From the NCBI GenBank assembly GCA_902363575.1, contig CABJAJ010000005.1:62001-126000 (forward strand): DNA of 64,000 nt, in the 5' to 3' direction. Below are positions 52,297-60,867 of this stretch, one piece after another; position 1 is the first letter of the stretch, and each line of letters begins with the position of its first letter. The DNA comes from Rikenellaceae bacterium (GTDB lineage: Bacteria > Bacteroidota > Bacteroidia > Bacteroidales > Rikenellaceae). The position numbers were made by a program, and so were the translations under genes. The notes beneath the pieces are model-generated. The model was not told where the DNA came from and ran no database searches. It saw only the letters and a program-made list of their open reading frames with translations.

Positions 52297-52407
52297 TCAA
52301 CCGACAAAACGTTTGAGGAAAAACGTAGCGACAACTCCTCCGACCAGCAGTCCCAGCACGAAGCTGACCGCAAGGGCTACCCGTTGTTTTGGGGGTTGCG
52401 CATTCAT
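52297..52407 (-). CDS. 36-residue membrane protein coupled to glyS
   Basis: Frame from ATG 52407 to TGA 52297: MNAQPPKQRVALAVSFVLGL then VVATFFLKRFVG at the end. Basic N-terminus, one hydrophobic helix and basic C-terminus. Its ATG overlaps the glyS TGA (ATGA), and ruvX begins 6 bp after its stop, so it is positioned as a real operon member. No family is recognised. Confidence 0.6.
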   Translation of the reverse strand: MNAQPPKQRVALAVSFVLGLLVGGVVATFFLKRFVG

Positions 52408-53954
52408 CTTACAGATTCAATTGTTTTGAACAATTTGCGGTAGGAGCACTCCTCATCGACGAGCGACGGCAGGGACTCGATCGGCACGCGCTCCTGCCGC
52501 ATCGTGTCGCGGTGGCGCACCGTGACGGTTCCGTCCTCCAACGTCTGTCCGTCCACCGTGACGCAGAAGGGCGTGCCGACGGCATCCTGACGGCGGTAAC
52601 GCTTTCCGACCGAATCCTTCTCGTCGTAGGCGACGTTGTAGTCGTACTTGAGCAGATCGACGATCCGCTGCGCCACCTCCGGCATACCGTCTTTGCGGAC
52701 CAGAGGCAGCACGGCAACCTTCGTCGGAGCCAGGGCCGCGGGAATCCGCAGCACCACGCGCTCCTCGCCGTTTTCGAGCCGCTCCTCGGTGTAAGCCGCC
52801 GACATCACCTGCAGGAACATGCGGTCCACGCCGATCGAGGTCTCCACCACATAGGGCACATAGCTCTCGCCCGTCTCGGGGTCGAAATACTGGATTTTCC
52901 TGCCGGAGAATTGCTGGTGGTTGCCCAGGTCGAAATCCGTGCGGGAGTGGATGCCCTCGACCTCCTTGAAGCCGAACGGGAAATTGTACTCGATATCGGT
53001 CGCTGCGTTGGCGTAATGGGCCAGCTTCTCGTGGTCGTGGAAACGGTAGTTTTCGTCGCCGAAGCCGAGCGCACGGTGCCACGCCATGCGGGTCTCCTTC
53101 CACCGCTGCCACCACCCCATCTCCTCGCCCGGACGAACGAAGAACTGCATCTCCATCTGCTCGAATTCGCGCATACGGAAGATGAACTGCCGCGCCACGA
53201 TCTCGTTGCGGAAGGCTTTGCCGATCTGAGCGATGCCGAACGGCAGCTTCATGCGTCCCGTCTTCTGCACGTTCAGGAAATTGACGAAAATCCCCTGGGC
53301 CGTTTCGGGGCGCAGGTAGATCGTGTTGGCCCCCTCGGCCACCGAGCCGATCTGGGTCGAGAACATCAGGTTGAACTGCCGCACCTCCGTCCAGTTGCGG
53401 GTGCCCGAAACCGGACAGACGATCTCGCAGTCGAGAATCACCTGACGCAGCTCCTGCAGGTCGTTCGCCGCGAGCGCCTCGGCGAAACGCGTGTGTACGG
53501 CATCGCGTTTGGCTGCGATCTCCAGCACGCGCGGCGAGGTGGCGCGGTACTGCGCCTCGTCGAACTGCTCACCGAAACGCTTGCGCGCCTTGTCGATCTC
53601 CTTCTGGATTTTCTCGTCCTGGCGGGCGAGCCAATCCTCGACGAGCACGTCGGCGCGGTAACGCTTCTTGGAATCCTTGTTGTCGATCAGCGGGTCATTG
53701 AAAGCCCCCACATGCCCCGAAGCCTCCCACGTGCGCGGGTGCATGAAAATCGCGGCGTCGATGCCCACGATATTCTCGTGGAGCCTGACCATCGAATCCC
53801 ACCAGTAGCGCTTGATGTTGTTTTTCAGCTCGACCCCGTTCTGCCCGTAATCGTACACGGCCGCGAGGCCGTCGTAGATTTCGCTCGACGGGAAGACGAA
53901 ACCGTACTCCTTGCAATGGGCCACCAGTTTCTTGAAAAGTTCTTCCTGCGTCAT
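52404..53954 (-). CDS. glyS: Glycyl-tRNA synthetase (class II, single-chain)
   Basis: 516 residues from the ATG at 53954 (MTQEELFKKLVAHCKEYGFV). Charges tRNA-Gly. Class II motifs: SSEIYDGLAAVYDYGQNGVE near the start, RPETAQGIFVNF (motif 2 region), GIAQIGKAFRNEI, REFEQMEMQFFVRPGEE, and GVDRMFLQVMSAAY (motif 3), followed by an anticodon-binding domain (LAPTKVAVLPLV, DEKDSVGKRYRRQDAVGTPF). A longer in-frame start at 54038 lacks family similarity. First gene of a four-gene operon. Confidence 0.96.
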   Translation of the reverse strand: MTQEELFKKLVAHCKEYGFVFPSSEIYDGLAAVYDYGQNGVELKNNIKRYWWDSMVRLHENIVGIDAAIFMHPRTWEASGHVGAFNDPLIDNKDSKKRYRADVLVEDWLARQDEKIQKEIDKARKRFGEQFDEAQYRATSPRVLEIAAKRDAVHTRFAEALAANDLQELRQVILDCEIVCPVSGTRNWTEVRQFNLMFSTQIGSVAEGANTIYLRPETAQGIFVNFLNVQKTGRMKLPFGIAQIGKAFRNEIVARQFIFRMREFEQMEMQFFVRPGEEMGWWQRWKETRMAWHRALGFGDENYRFHDHEKLAHYANAATDIEYNFPFGFKEVEGIHSRTDFDLGNHQQFSGRKIQYFDPETGESYVPYVVETSIGVDRMFLQVMSAAYTEERLENGEERVVLRIPAALAPTKVAVLPLVRKDGMPEVAQRIVDLLKYDYNVAYDEKDSVGKRYRRQDAVGTPFCVTVDGQTLEDGTVTVRHRDTMRQERVPIESLPSLVDEECSYRKLFKTIESVR

Positions 53955-54179
53955 CGTATTTCGTTTTACTTGCTTTTTACTGCTTTTCCGAGAGACAAAA
54001 GTACAAAATTCCGGGGATAATGACGGGCTGCGACACAATTATTTCATCGCCGCATCCCGCCCGGACGACGAGTCGGGATAAAAGCGTCGCATCCCTCCGC
54101 CCCCCGATCGGAGTGAGGGGCCGTTAAGCTCCGGATTGGGCACATCCCGCCGCCCGGCTGCCGGGTTGTTCAGCGGGGG

Positions 54180-54570
54180 GGGGCTGCTGGAGGGTGAGGG
54201 ACTGTTGGACAGGGAGGGGCAAAGGCAGGAGGCGTTCAAGAGGACGGGTTCAGTGGGACGAGTCGGGGGAAAGGGTCGGAGGGGGGGGCGGGTTCAGGAA
54301 GACAGGTCGGTGGGTGGGGTCGGTGAAACAAGTCGGTGGGACGAGTCGGTGGGGCGGATTCAGTGGGGACGGGTCGGTGGGGACGGGTCGGTGGGGACGG
54401 GTTTAGCGGGACGGGTTCAATGGAACGGGTTCGGTGGGACTTGTGTTTAGTGGAGCGACGGCTGCAACACATTCCGCCCCGACCACAGCGGGTCGGGGCG
54501 GAACAAAACGGGTCGGGCGGAACAAAACGGGCCGGGGCGGAACAAAACGGGTCGGGCGGAACAAAACGGG
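54180..54570. repeat. G-rich tandem-repeat region
   Basis: Two arrays. At about 54340-54435, GGTGGGGACGGGTC-type units repeat. At 54489-54566, CGGGTCGGGGCGGAACAAAA-type units alternate 20 and 19 bp (a 39-bp double unit twice). Many G-runs suggest quadruplex potential on the plus strand. The overlapping frames are compositional artefacts. The full gap 53955-54703 contains no supported gene. Confidence 0.8.
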
Positions 54571-54703
54571 ATGCCTCGGTTTTCCGGAACGGAAACACCG
54601 TCCGCAACAACGACGTTTCCCGGGTACCGGAACCGCTTGCATTTCAGCCGCAGCGACGGGACGGAGTGCGCCCACCCCGGAACCCGGGAAGGTCGTGCAG
54701 GGG

Positions 54704-55846
54704 TCAGAGGCAGGCCTCCAGGATGCGGCGGGCCATTGCGCCGTCCACATTCTGCGCCTCGCCGTGGCGGACGCCGGCGGCATCGAAGCGCCGTTCGATC
54801 TCGAGGATCGTCTCCCGGCCGATCCCCTCTTCCGAAAGGCGGGTCGAGAGGCCCAGCGAACGGAAGAACTCCACCGTTCGGGCGATGGTACGGTCGATGC
54901 GCTCGTCGTCGGTCCCCTCGACGATGCCCCAGATGCGGGCGCCGTATTGCAGGATCTTGTCGCGCTTCTGCTCCCGCAGCACACGCAGCGTGCCATTGAA
55001 TACGATGGCAAGCGTCGCTCCGTGCGTCAGTCCGTGCAGCGCCGTCAGCTCGTGGCCGATCATATGGGTCGCCCAGTCCTGGCTGACACCCATGCGGATC
55101 ATATCGTTCAGGGCAAGCGTGGCGGCCAGCATGTAGTCGGCCATCGCATCGTAGTCGCGCCGCTCCTCGCGGATCAGGGGCGCGATCTCGACTACGGTGT
55201 GCAGGATGCCTTCGGCCCAGCGATCCATCAGGCGCGACTGGCAGGTCGTGGTGAGGTATTGCTCCATTACGTGCACGAACGTATCCGACAAGCCCGCCGC
55301 GATCTGCCGCTGGGGCAGCGAGAAAGTGGTCTGCGGATCGAGAACGGAAAAGACGGGATAACTCCCCTGGAAGGCGTATTTCTCGCGCGTCTCGCTGCGC
55401 GAGATAACGGCGCCGCTGTTCATCTCCGAGCCGGTGGCGGCCATCGTGAGCACCGTACCCAGCGGCACGGTATCGTCGGCCCGGCCTCGGAGTACGATTT
55501 CCCACGGGTCGCCCTCATAGCGCAGGCCGGCGGCGATGAGTTTCGTGCCGTCGATCACCGACCCGCCGCCCACAGACAGCAGGAAATCGACCCGGTGTTC
55601 CCGTCCGAGGGCGATCGCTTCCCGCAGGGTCTCGACCGTGGGGTTGGGTTCGATACCCCAGAATTCGACGTATTCCCGCCCCTCGAGCGCACGGGCGACC
55701 TGGTCATACACGCCGTTGCGCCGGGCACTCCCGCCGCCGAAAGTAACCATGATCCGTTTGCCGGCCGGTATGAGCTGGGACAGGCGTGCGATCATCCCCT
55801 TGCCGAAGACCAGCTTCGTGGGGTTGTGGTAGATGAAATTTTGCAT
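54704..55846 (-). CDS. Iron-containing alcohol dehydrogenase (YqhD/BDH-like)
   Basis: 380 residues. Group III, NAD(P)H-dependent reduction of aldehydes. FGGGSARRNGVYDQVARALE and SVGGGSVIDGTKLIAAG form the dinucleotide-binding GGGS motifs; metal ligands are expected in LSDTFVHVMEQYL (Asp/His) and IGHELTALHGLTHGATLAIV (His, His). Closest to YqhD or butanol dehydrogenase by its N-terminal YHNPTKLVFGKGM. Start ATG at 55846, monocistronic. The region 55847-56413 upstream holds no supported gene. Confidence 0.93.
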   Translation of the reverse strand: MQNFIYHNPTKLVFGKGMIARLSQLIPAGKRIMVTFGGGSARRNGVYDQVARALEGREYVEFWGIEPNPTVETLREAIALGREHRVDFLLSVGGGSVIDGTKLIAAGLRYEGDPWEIVLRGRADDTVPLGTVLTMAATGSEMNSGAVISRSETREKYAFQGSYPVFSVLDPQTTFSLPQRQIAAGLSDTFVHVMEQYLTTTCQSRLMDRWAEGILHTVVEIAPLIREERRDYDAMADYMLAATLALNDMIRMGVSQDWATHMIGHELTALHGLTHGATLAIVFNGTLRVLREQKRDKILQYGARIWGIVEGTDDERIDRTIARTVEFFRSLGLSTRLSEEGIGRETILEIERRFDAAGVRHGEAQNVDGAMARRILEACL

Positions 55847-56413
55847 AGCTGCGATGATTTGAGTTCGATAGGCAAATTTAGCAATTTTCCGCGAATGGAA
55901 TCAACTTCCCGCGAGCGGAATCAACCGATACGCAGCGGCTCGGAAAATCCTTACCGAATGGAAAGTGCGGAACAAATCGAAACACCTCCCGGCTCTCTTT
56001 CCCCGAGGCCGCCGCACGGAGAGTGGATTTTCTTTCGTGCACACGATCCGCCGGCTCACGCGACCATCCCTGCAATATGCCGGCATCACCGGATGCGCTC
56101 AACCCGCCCGACGCGAAGCTATGCTTCCAATCAAAATGCCCTTCGAAAGAAGTCCGATATCGGAAGACCGCCGGGCCCGGCAGCCTCAACAAGAAATTCC
56201 GGACAAATGCCCGGAATTTCTCAGATCATACAACGTTTCGTCAAAGCCTTCGCCGGACGAGTCGCAAGTCGTAAGTCGCAAAGCCGCAAACCGTAAACCG
56301 TAAACAGGCCCCGGGTCGCTACCCTTTCGCCTCCATCTGCCGTGTACGCCCCGTATCTTCTTCTTAACGGGCAGGTGCCGGGCATCCCGACCCAGCCCCT
56401 TTCGGTCGCAGCG
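55847..56413. other. Intergenic region without supported gene
   Basis: 567 bp between two minus-strand genes. Short overlapping frames on both strands lack motifs. A CGCGAGCGGAATCAAC-like pair near 55891-55925 (GCGAATGGAATCAAC / GCGAGCGGAATCAAC) is a short direct repeat with a 19-bp period. Confidence 0.45.
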
Positions 56414-58447
56414 TCAGAAGTACATGCCCCGCAGGTCGCGGATTTCGGCAAGCTGCTGGATGGCGTTGAAAGCCCCCTGCTGCGCAGCCTGTTCAGCAGC
56501 GGCCTGTGCACGCACACGCTCCGCTTCGGGCGTCTGCTTCTCCTCGACCGCGATGTCGTCCACTTCAAACAGGTAAAGCCCGCTCAGCCCCTTCACCGGA
56601 GCGGAGAGCGTCCCCTGCCCGGTGGTGGCTGCGATGGCCCCGATCAGGCGCGGCTCGATGCCGATGCCATTGACGTAGAACGACCCGTAGCGGACATGCT
56701 CGAAAGGCGCAACCTCGCTCCCCAGACTTGCGGCCACTTCGTCGAGGGTCGTGCCCTGCACGTCGCGGAGGATATATTCGTACTTCTTGTCGCGCAACAG
56801 GCGGTTGCGGATTTGCGTGGAGACTTTCGACACCGGAGCGTAGAGGTTGTCGTCGATGTCGGTGAGGACGGCGACCACATAGTCGTTCCCCACGTTGAAA
56901 ATCTCGGAAATGTCGTTCCGCTCGGCTCCGTTGGCCCAGCGAACCAGCTCGCGCGACTTCTCCAACCCGCGGATGGCGCGCTCGCCCTCCTGCACGGTCG
57001 CCACACGCGGGGTGACGGCCGCAGCGGCCGCAGCCTCGTTGAAGGCATCGACCGATCCCTTGGCATTGACCGAGAAGATGCCGGCCTGGTTATGCGCGGC
57101 CAGACGGGTCGCCTCGGAAGCCTCGACCGGGTAGGTGACGCTGGCGATGCGGATATGCTTCGAGGGTTTGTCGGCACGGTAAATCTGCATGAGCTGCACG
57201 GCGTCGCCCGAGGCGATCTTCACGATGTCGCCCTGCCGGGCGGCGGCCAGCGGCTCGATGAAATCGCCCGTGAAGGCCGAGAAGGGCAGCACGCCCACAT
57301 CCCCGCCGTTCTGCGCGGTCGTTTCGTAAACCGAGTACTGACGGGCGGTCTCGGCGAAGTCGGCTCCGCCGCGCAGCGCCGTCAGCAGGCTGTCGGCGAG
57401 TTTATCCTCGGTATAGGGAAGCACGATATGACGGATGCCGAGCGAATCGGGCACCATCCGCGTATCGAGCACGCGGGCCATCGTCCACTCGTTGTTCTTG
57501 AGCGTGGGACCGTATTGGTTGCCGGCCATCAGCGGCCCGGCCTCGTCGTCCGGCAACTGGGCGGCCGTAACGAACCGGTCGGCGATCTGTGCGTTGCGGT
57601 TGCGCCGCACGAACGAACGCAGGTCGTCGGTGGCGGAGAACTCCTCGTTCACGGCGCGGACGGTCTGCTCCAAAGCCTCCATATCCTGCTGCGTGGGGGT
57701 CACCTCGAAAACCACATACGAAAGCGTGCGCGACGGGGTCTGCCGGAACTGCTCCCGGTGCTGTTTGTAGTACGTCTTGATCTCGGCGTCGGAAACATCC
57801 ACGAGCGAATCGGGCACCGTGTTGTATTTCTTGCCCACCCATTTTCCGGAGAAGCTCCTGTTGGCCGCATCCGTGCCGTTGGCCACCTCCAGCGCATTGA
57901 CATAGGAGCCGCCGCGCACCAGTCCCAGGTATTTGGCCACCTCGCGCTCGTCGCGGGCCTGGGCGATCAGGTAGCTCCACGCCTGCTGCGCCCGGGGATC
58001 GGATTCGGCACGCGCGAGGAATTCGGTGACGGCCGCCACGTTGTACTGACCCGTACGGGGATCGGCGAAGATCTGGTAAAGGGCCTGCGTGGGGTGCTCG
58101 CCGCTGATGATGGCGAGCCGCTCGGGTTCGGTGACGGTGATTCCCATTTTCTCGAAACCGGGCTTCATCACATGCCGCGATACGAGCGTCTGCCAGGCTG
58201 CGCCCGACAGCATATCGGCCTGCCTGTCGTCCGCTTCGGTGGCGCCGCTCTGCTCACGGACGGCGTTGTAGGCATCCAGATACTCCGAATAGCGGATCTT
58301 ATCGCCGTCCATCACGCCGACCTTGGGATCGTTCCCCGAAAAGCCCAGGTCGGTTTTCAGGGAGAGGATGAATGCCAGCAGCGCGAAAGCGATGATGACA
58401 GACAGAACGATACCGAATTTGGTCCGTAGGGTGTTTAAACTTGCCAT
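56414..58447 (-). CDS. Membrane-anchored PpiD/SurA-like peptidyl-prolyl isomerase
   Basis: 677 residues. One N-terminal transmembrane helix (FGIVLSVIIAFALLAFILSL), a SurA_N-like helical region (GDKIRYSEYLDAYNAVREQS), and at least one parvulin domain near 330-440 (IRHIVLPYTEDKLADSLLTA, FAETARQYSVYETTAQNGGD, GVLPFSAFTGDFIEPLAAAR). Periplasmic foldase for outer-membrane proteins. Ends with an Ala/Gln-rich helix and AEIRDLRGMYF. Last gene of the minus-strand envelope cluster, 96 bp after the CorC-like gene. Confidence 0.92.
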   Translation of the reverse strand: MASLNTLRTKFGIVLSVIIAFALLAFILSLKTDLGFSGNDPKVGVMDGDKIRYSEYLDAYNAVREQSGATEADDRQADMLSGAAWQTLVSRHVMKPGFEKMGITVTEPERLAIISGEHPTQALYQIFADPRTGQYNVAAVTEFLARAESDPRAQQAWSYLIAQARDEREVAKYLGLVRGGSYVNALEVANGTDAANRSFSGKWVGKKYNTVPDSLVDVSDAEIKTYYKQHREQFRQTPSRTLSYVVFEVTPTQQDMEALEQTVRAVNEEFSATDDLRSFVRRNRNAQIADRFVTAAQLPDDEAGPLMAGNQYGPTLKNNEWTMARVLDTRMVPDSLGIRHIVLPYTEDKLADSLLTALRGGADFAETARQYSVYETTAQNGGDVGVLPFSAFTGDFIEPLAAARQGDIVKIASGDAVQLMQIYRADKPSKHIRIASVTYPVEASEATRLAAHNQAGIFSVNAKGSVDAFNEAAAAAAVTPRVATVQEGERAIRGLEKSRELVRWANGAERNDISEIFNVGNDYVVAVLTDIDDNLYAPVSKVSTQIRNRLLRDKKYEYILRDVQGTTLDEVAASLGSEVAPFEHVRYGSFYVNGIGIEPRLIGAIAATTGQGTLSAPVKGLSGLYLFEVDDIAVEEKQTPEAERVRAQAAAEQAAQQGAFNAIQQLAEIRDLRGMYF

Positions 58448-58543
58448 AGAAATATCCTAATTTATTTACAGTTTCGATTGAGCAGTCAAAGGTAGTAAAT
58501 TAATTTGGAAAACGTGCGTCGAGGGGCACTTTTTATCGGATAA

Positions 58544-59800
58544 TCACAACACCCGCACGCGGGCCAATTCGATGCGCGAACGGGTCGTGCGCAGGATCTT
58601 GAGCTCGAGGTGGCCGATGCGGACGGTCTCGCCCGCCGAGGGGATGCCCTCGTAATGGTAGATGATGAAACCCGCCAGGGTGTCGTATTCGCGGCTCTCC
58701 TCGATGCCCAGGTCGTATTTTTCGTTGAGGTAGCGCACCTCGAGCCGGCACGAGAGGACCCATTCGCGGTCGCCGACCCGTTTTTCGGTCAGGTCGGGAA
58801 CGTCGTGCTCGTCCTCGATTTCGCCGAAAATCTGCTCCAGCACATCCTCCAGCGAGATGATTCCGGCCGTACCCCCGAACTCGTCGATCACCACGGCGAT
58901 GTTGTTGCGCCGCTTGATAAGGTTCTCGAGCAGCAGTTGCAGGGGCATGGTTTCGGGCACGAAGCTCACCTGCATAAGCACTTCGCGGATGGTGGCGGGC
59001 CGGTGGAAAAGGCTCTTGGAATTGACATACCCCACGATGTTGTCGATGCTGTTCTCCCAAACGAAGATGCGCGAGTATTTGCTCTCCACGAACCGCTCGG
59101 TCAGCTCCCCGATCGAGGTGGAGATATCCACCGCCTCGATATCCACGCGCGGCACCATGCAGTTGCGGACACGGAGGTCGGGAAAATCCAGCGCGTTCTG
59201 GAACAGGCGGATTTCGTTGTCCGACTCGTGCTGGATCTCGGCGTTGTTGGCATCGAGCAGGCTCGCCAGATCGGTGCGGTCGAAATTCATCTGCACGGCA
59301 GGGGCTTCGACCTTGCGTCCCACCAGCCGCAGGATGCCGTGCGAAAGCAGCGTGGTCAGCCGCGCGACGGGATAGAGCAGCAGGTAGAAGAAGTAGATCA
59401 CGGGAGCCAGGGCCCGGTAGTAGAAATTGGGGTTGTTGCGGAAGATCGACTTGGGCAGGAACTCCGCCACGAAGATGATGACCAGCGTCGAAATCCCGGT
59501 CTCGATGGCCACCGACCCGCGGGCGATCTGCTCCCAGCCCAAGGCGTGGGCCACCCCGCGCAGCAGCACGGTCATATAGAGCGAGTAGATGACCAGCGCG
59601 ATGTTGTTGCCGACCAGGATGGTGGTGAGGTACTGACCGGGATGGCGCGTGAAAACAGCTGCGATATAGTCGAACGCACGGCTCTGCTTGCGGTCGATCT
59701 CCAGCTTGAGGCGGTTTTTGCTCGTGAAAGCGATCTCCATGCCAGAGAAGAAGGCCGACAGGAGCAGCATCACGACGATTATGAGCACCGTAGCAGCCAT
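58544..59800 (-). CDS. CorC/HlyC-family (GldE-like) transmembrane CBS protein
   Basis: 418 residues from ATG 59800 (MAATVLIIVVMLLLSAFFSG). A DUF21 domain with several transmembrane helices (~1-190; SGMEIAFTSKNRLKLEID) is followed by two CBS domains (NCMVPRVDIEAVDISTS, IAVVIDEFGGTAGIISLEDV) and a C-terminal transporter-associated domain (GEIEDEHD, DTLAGFIIYHYEGIPSAGET). Family members are ion-transport accessory proteins; GldE in gliding Bacteroidetes is a homologue. The longer in-frame ORF to 60082 is only low-complexity lptC antisense sequence. Four bp after lptC. Confidence 0.92.
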   Translation of the reverse strand: MAATVLIIVVMLLLSAFFSGMEIAFTSKNRLKLEIDRKQSRAFDYIAAVFTRHPGQYLTTILVGNNIALVIYSLYMTVLLRGVAHALGWEQIARGSVAIETGISTLVIIFVAEFLPKSIFRNNPNFYYRALAPVIYFFYLLLYPVARLTTLLSHGILRLVGRKVEAPAVQMNFDRTDLASLLDANNAEIQHESDNEIRLFQNALDFPDLRVRNCMVPRVDIEAVDISTSIGELTERFVESKYSRIFVWENSIDNIVGYVNSKSLFHRPATIREVLMQVSFVPETMPLQLLLENLIKRRNNIAVVIDEFGGTAGIISLEDVLEQIFGEIEDEHDVPDLTEKRVGDREWVLSCRLEVRYLNEKYDLGIEESREYDTLAGFIIYHYEGIPSAGETVRIGHLELKILRTTRSRIELARVRVL

Positions 59801-59804
59801 CGCG

Positions 59805-60851
59805 TCAGGAATCGGTCTGCGGTCGTCCGCCCGATGCGGCATCGGACGATGCTGCGGCCGCCTGTTCACCGGCTGTGCCGTCCTCAGCGGTCGCAGCGGA
59901 CGCGGCCGCCGGCGCGTCGCCGTTCCCGGCGGAAACAGGTGCGTTCGCAGCGGGCCGGGAACCGGAGGGTGAGACGTCCGCAGCAGGCTCGGCGGAAGCG
60001 GATGTACCCGTCGAAGAGCCGTGGTCGCGCACCCTGCCGGAAGGGACGCTTTCGTCGCCCGCGGCGGACGAACCCGCCGCATCCGTCGAACTCGTCGTAT
60101 CGCCCGCCCCGGTCGCAGCAGCCGAACCCGTGGCCCCCGTTACCCCTGACGCCTCTGACGCCGAAGACAGGGCGGAATCTGCGGACGGATCGGAGCTGCG
60201 GTCCGAAAGCGGCGCAAGACGCCCAGCCCGCTCCTCCTCTTCCAGCGGCGTGGGAGCGAGCGGTATCTCCTGCGTGCGTTCGCCCGTGGGAGTCACCTCG
60301 ACGGTCATGCGTCCTTTCATACGGCGGAACTTCCATTTTCGAAGCTCGTCGTCGGACTCGAAACCCTCGCCGATGAAGTTGTCCACCCCATCCACGATGC
60401 GGGTATCGACGTTGGAGTAGATGCGCTTGGTGGTGGCGTTCCAGAAAAGCTGCTGGGTGTAGAGCCGCTTGCCGTCCTCCTTGACGATCACCACGTTCCC
60501 TTTGGCCTCCCACAGTTCGCGCTTCTCGTAATAGATGGCGTAGTTGGCCGTCAGGGTGGCATCGACCGTGGAGAGGGAATCGCCCTTGTTGTAGGTCACG
60601 ATTCGGACCCCCTTGCGGAACTCGCGATACGGCTCCCGGGCAAGGGTGTACCCCTCCATCAGCGGAGCGGTGAAGTGATAGGACTTCTGCCCGTTCTCGG
60701 AGGTGATGACCGACAGGTTTTCGCTGTATTCGGTCATGCGGACCTGCTGGTCCGCCGCGAGTGTCGCCTCCTCTTTATGGCAGGATGACAGCAAGAGAGC
60801 ACTCCCCGCAAGGAGGAGTGCTATCCGATGGTATGTTCTGAGCCGCAGCAC
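59805..60851 (-). CDS. lptC: LPS export protein LptC with long low-complexity tail
   Basis: 348 residues from a GTG at 60851 (MLRLRTYHRIALLLAGSALL, lipobox SSC). LptC core at about 25-190: RMTEYSENLSVITSENGQKS, LTANYAIYYEKRELWEAKGN, DGKRLYTQQLFWNATTKRIY. Bridges LPS from the inner-membrane LptBFG to LptA. The last ~145 residues are Ala/Ser/Gly/Asp-rich without predicted fold, unlike usual LptC. Between the TPR gene (16 bp) and the CorC-like gene (4 bp), so co-transcribed. Confidence 0.9.
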   Translation of the reverse strand: MLRLRTYHRIALLLAGSALLLSSCHKEEATLAADQQVRMTEYSENLSVITSENGQKSYHFTAPLMEGYTLAREPYREFRKGVRIVTYNKGDSLSTVDATLTANYAIYYEKRELWEAKGNVVIVKEDGKRLYTQQLFWNATTKRIYSNVDTRIVDGVDNFIGEGFESDDELRKWKFRRMKGRMTVEVTPTGERTQEIPLAPTPLEEEERAGRLAPLSDRSSDPSADSALSSASEASGVTGATGSAAATGAGDTTSSTDAAGSSAAGDESVPSGRVRDHGSSTGTSASAEPAADVSPSGSRPAANAPVSAGNGDAPAAASAATAEDGTAGEQAAAASSDAASGGRPQTDS

Positions 60852-60867
60852 GGAACCGCAACAGACA

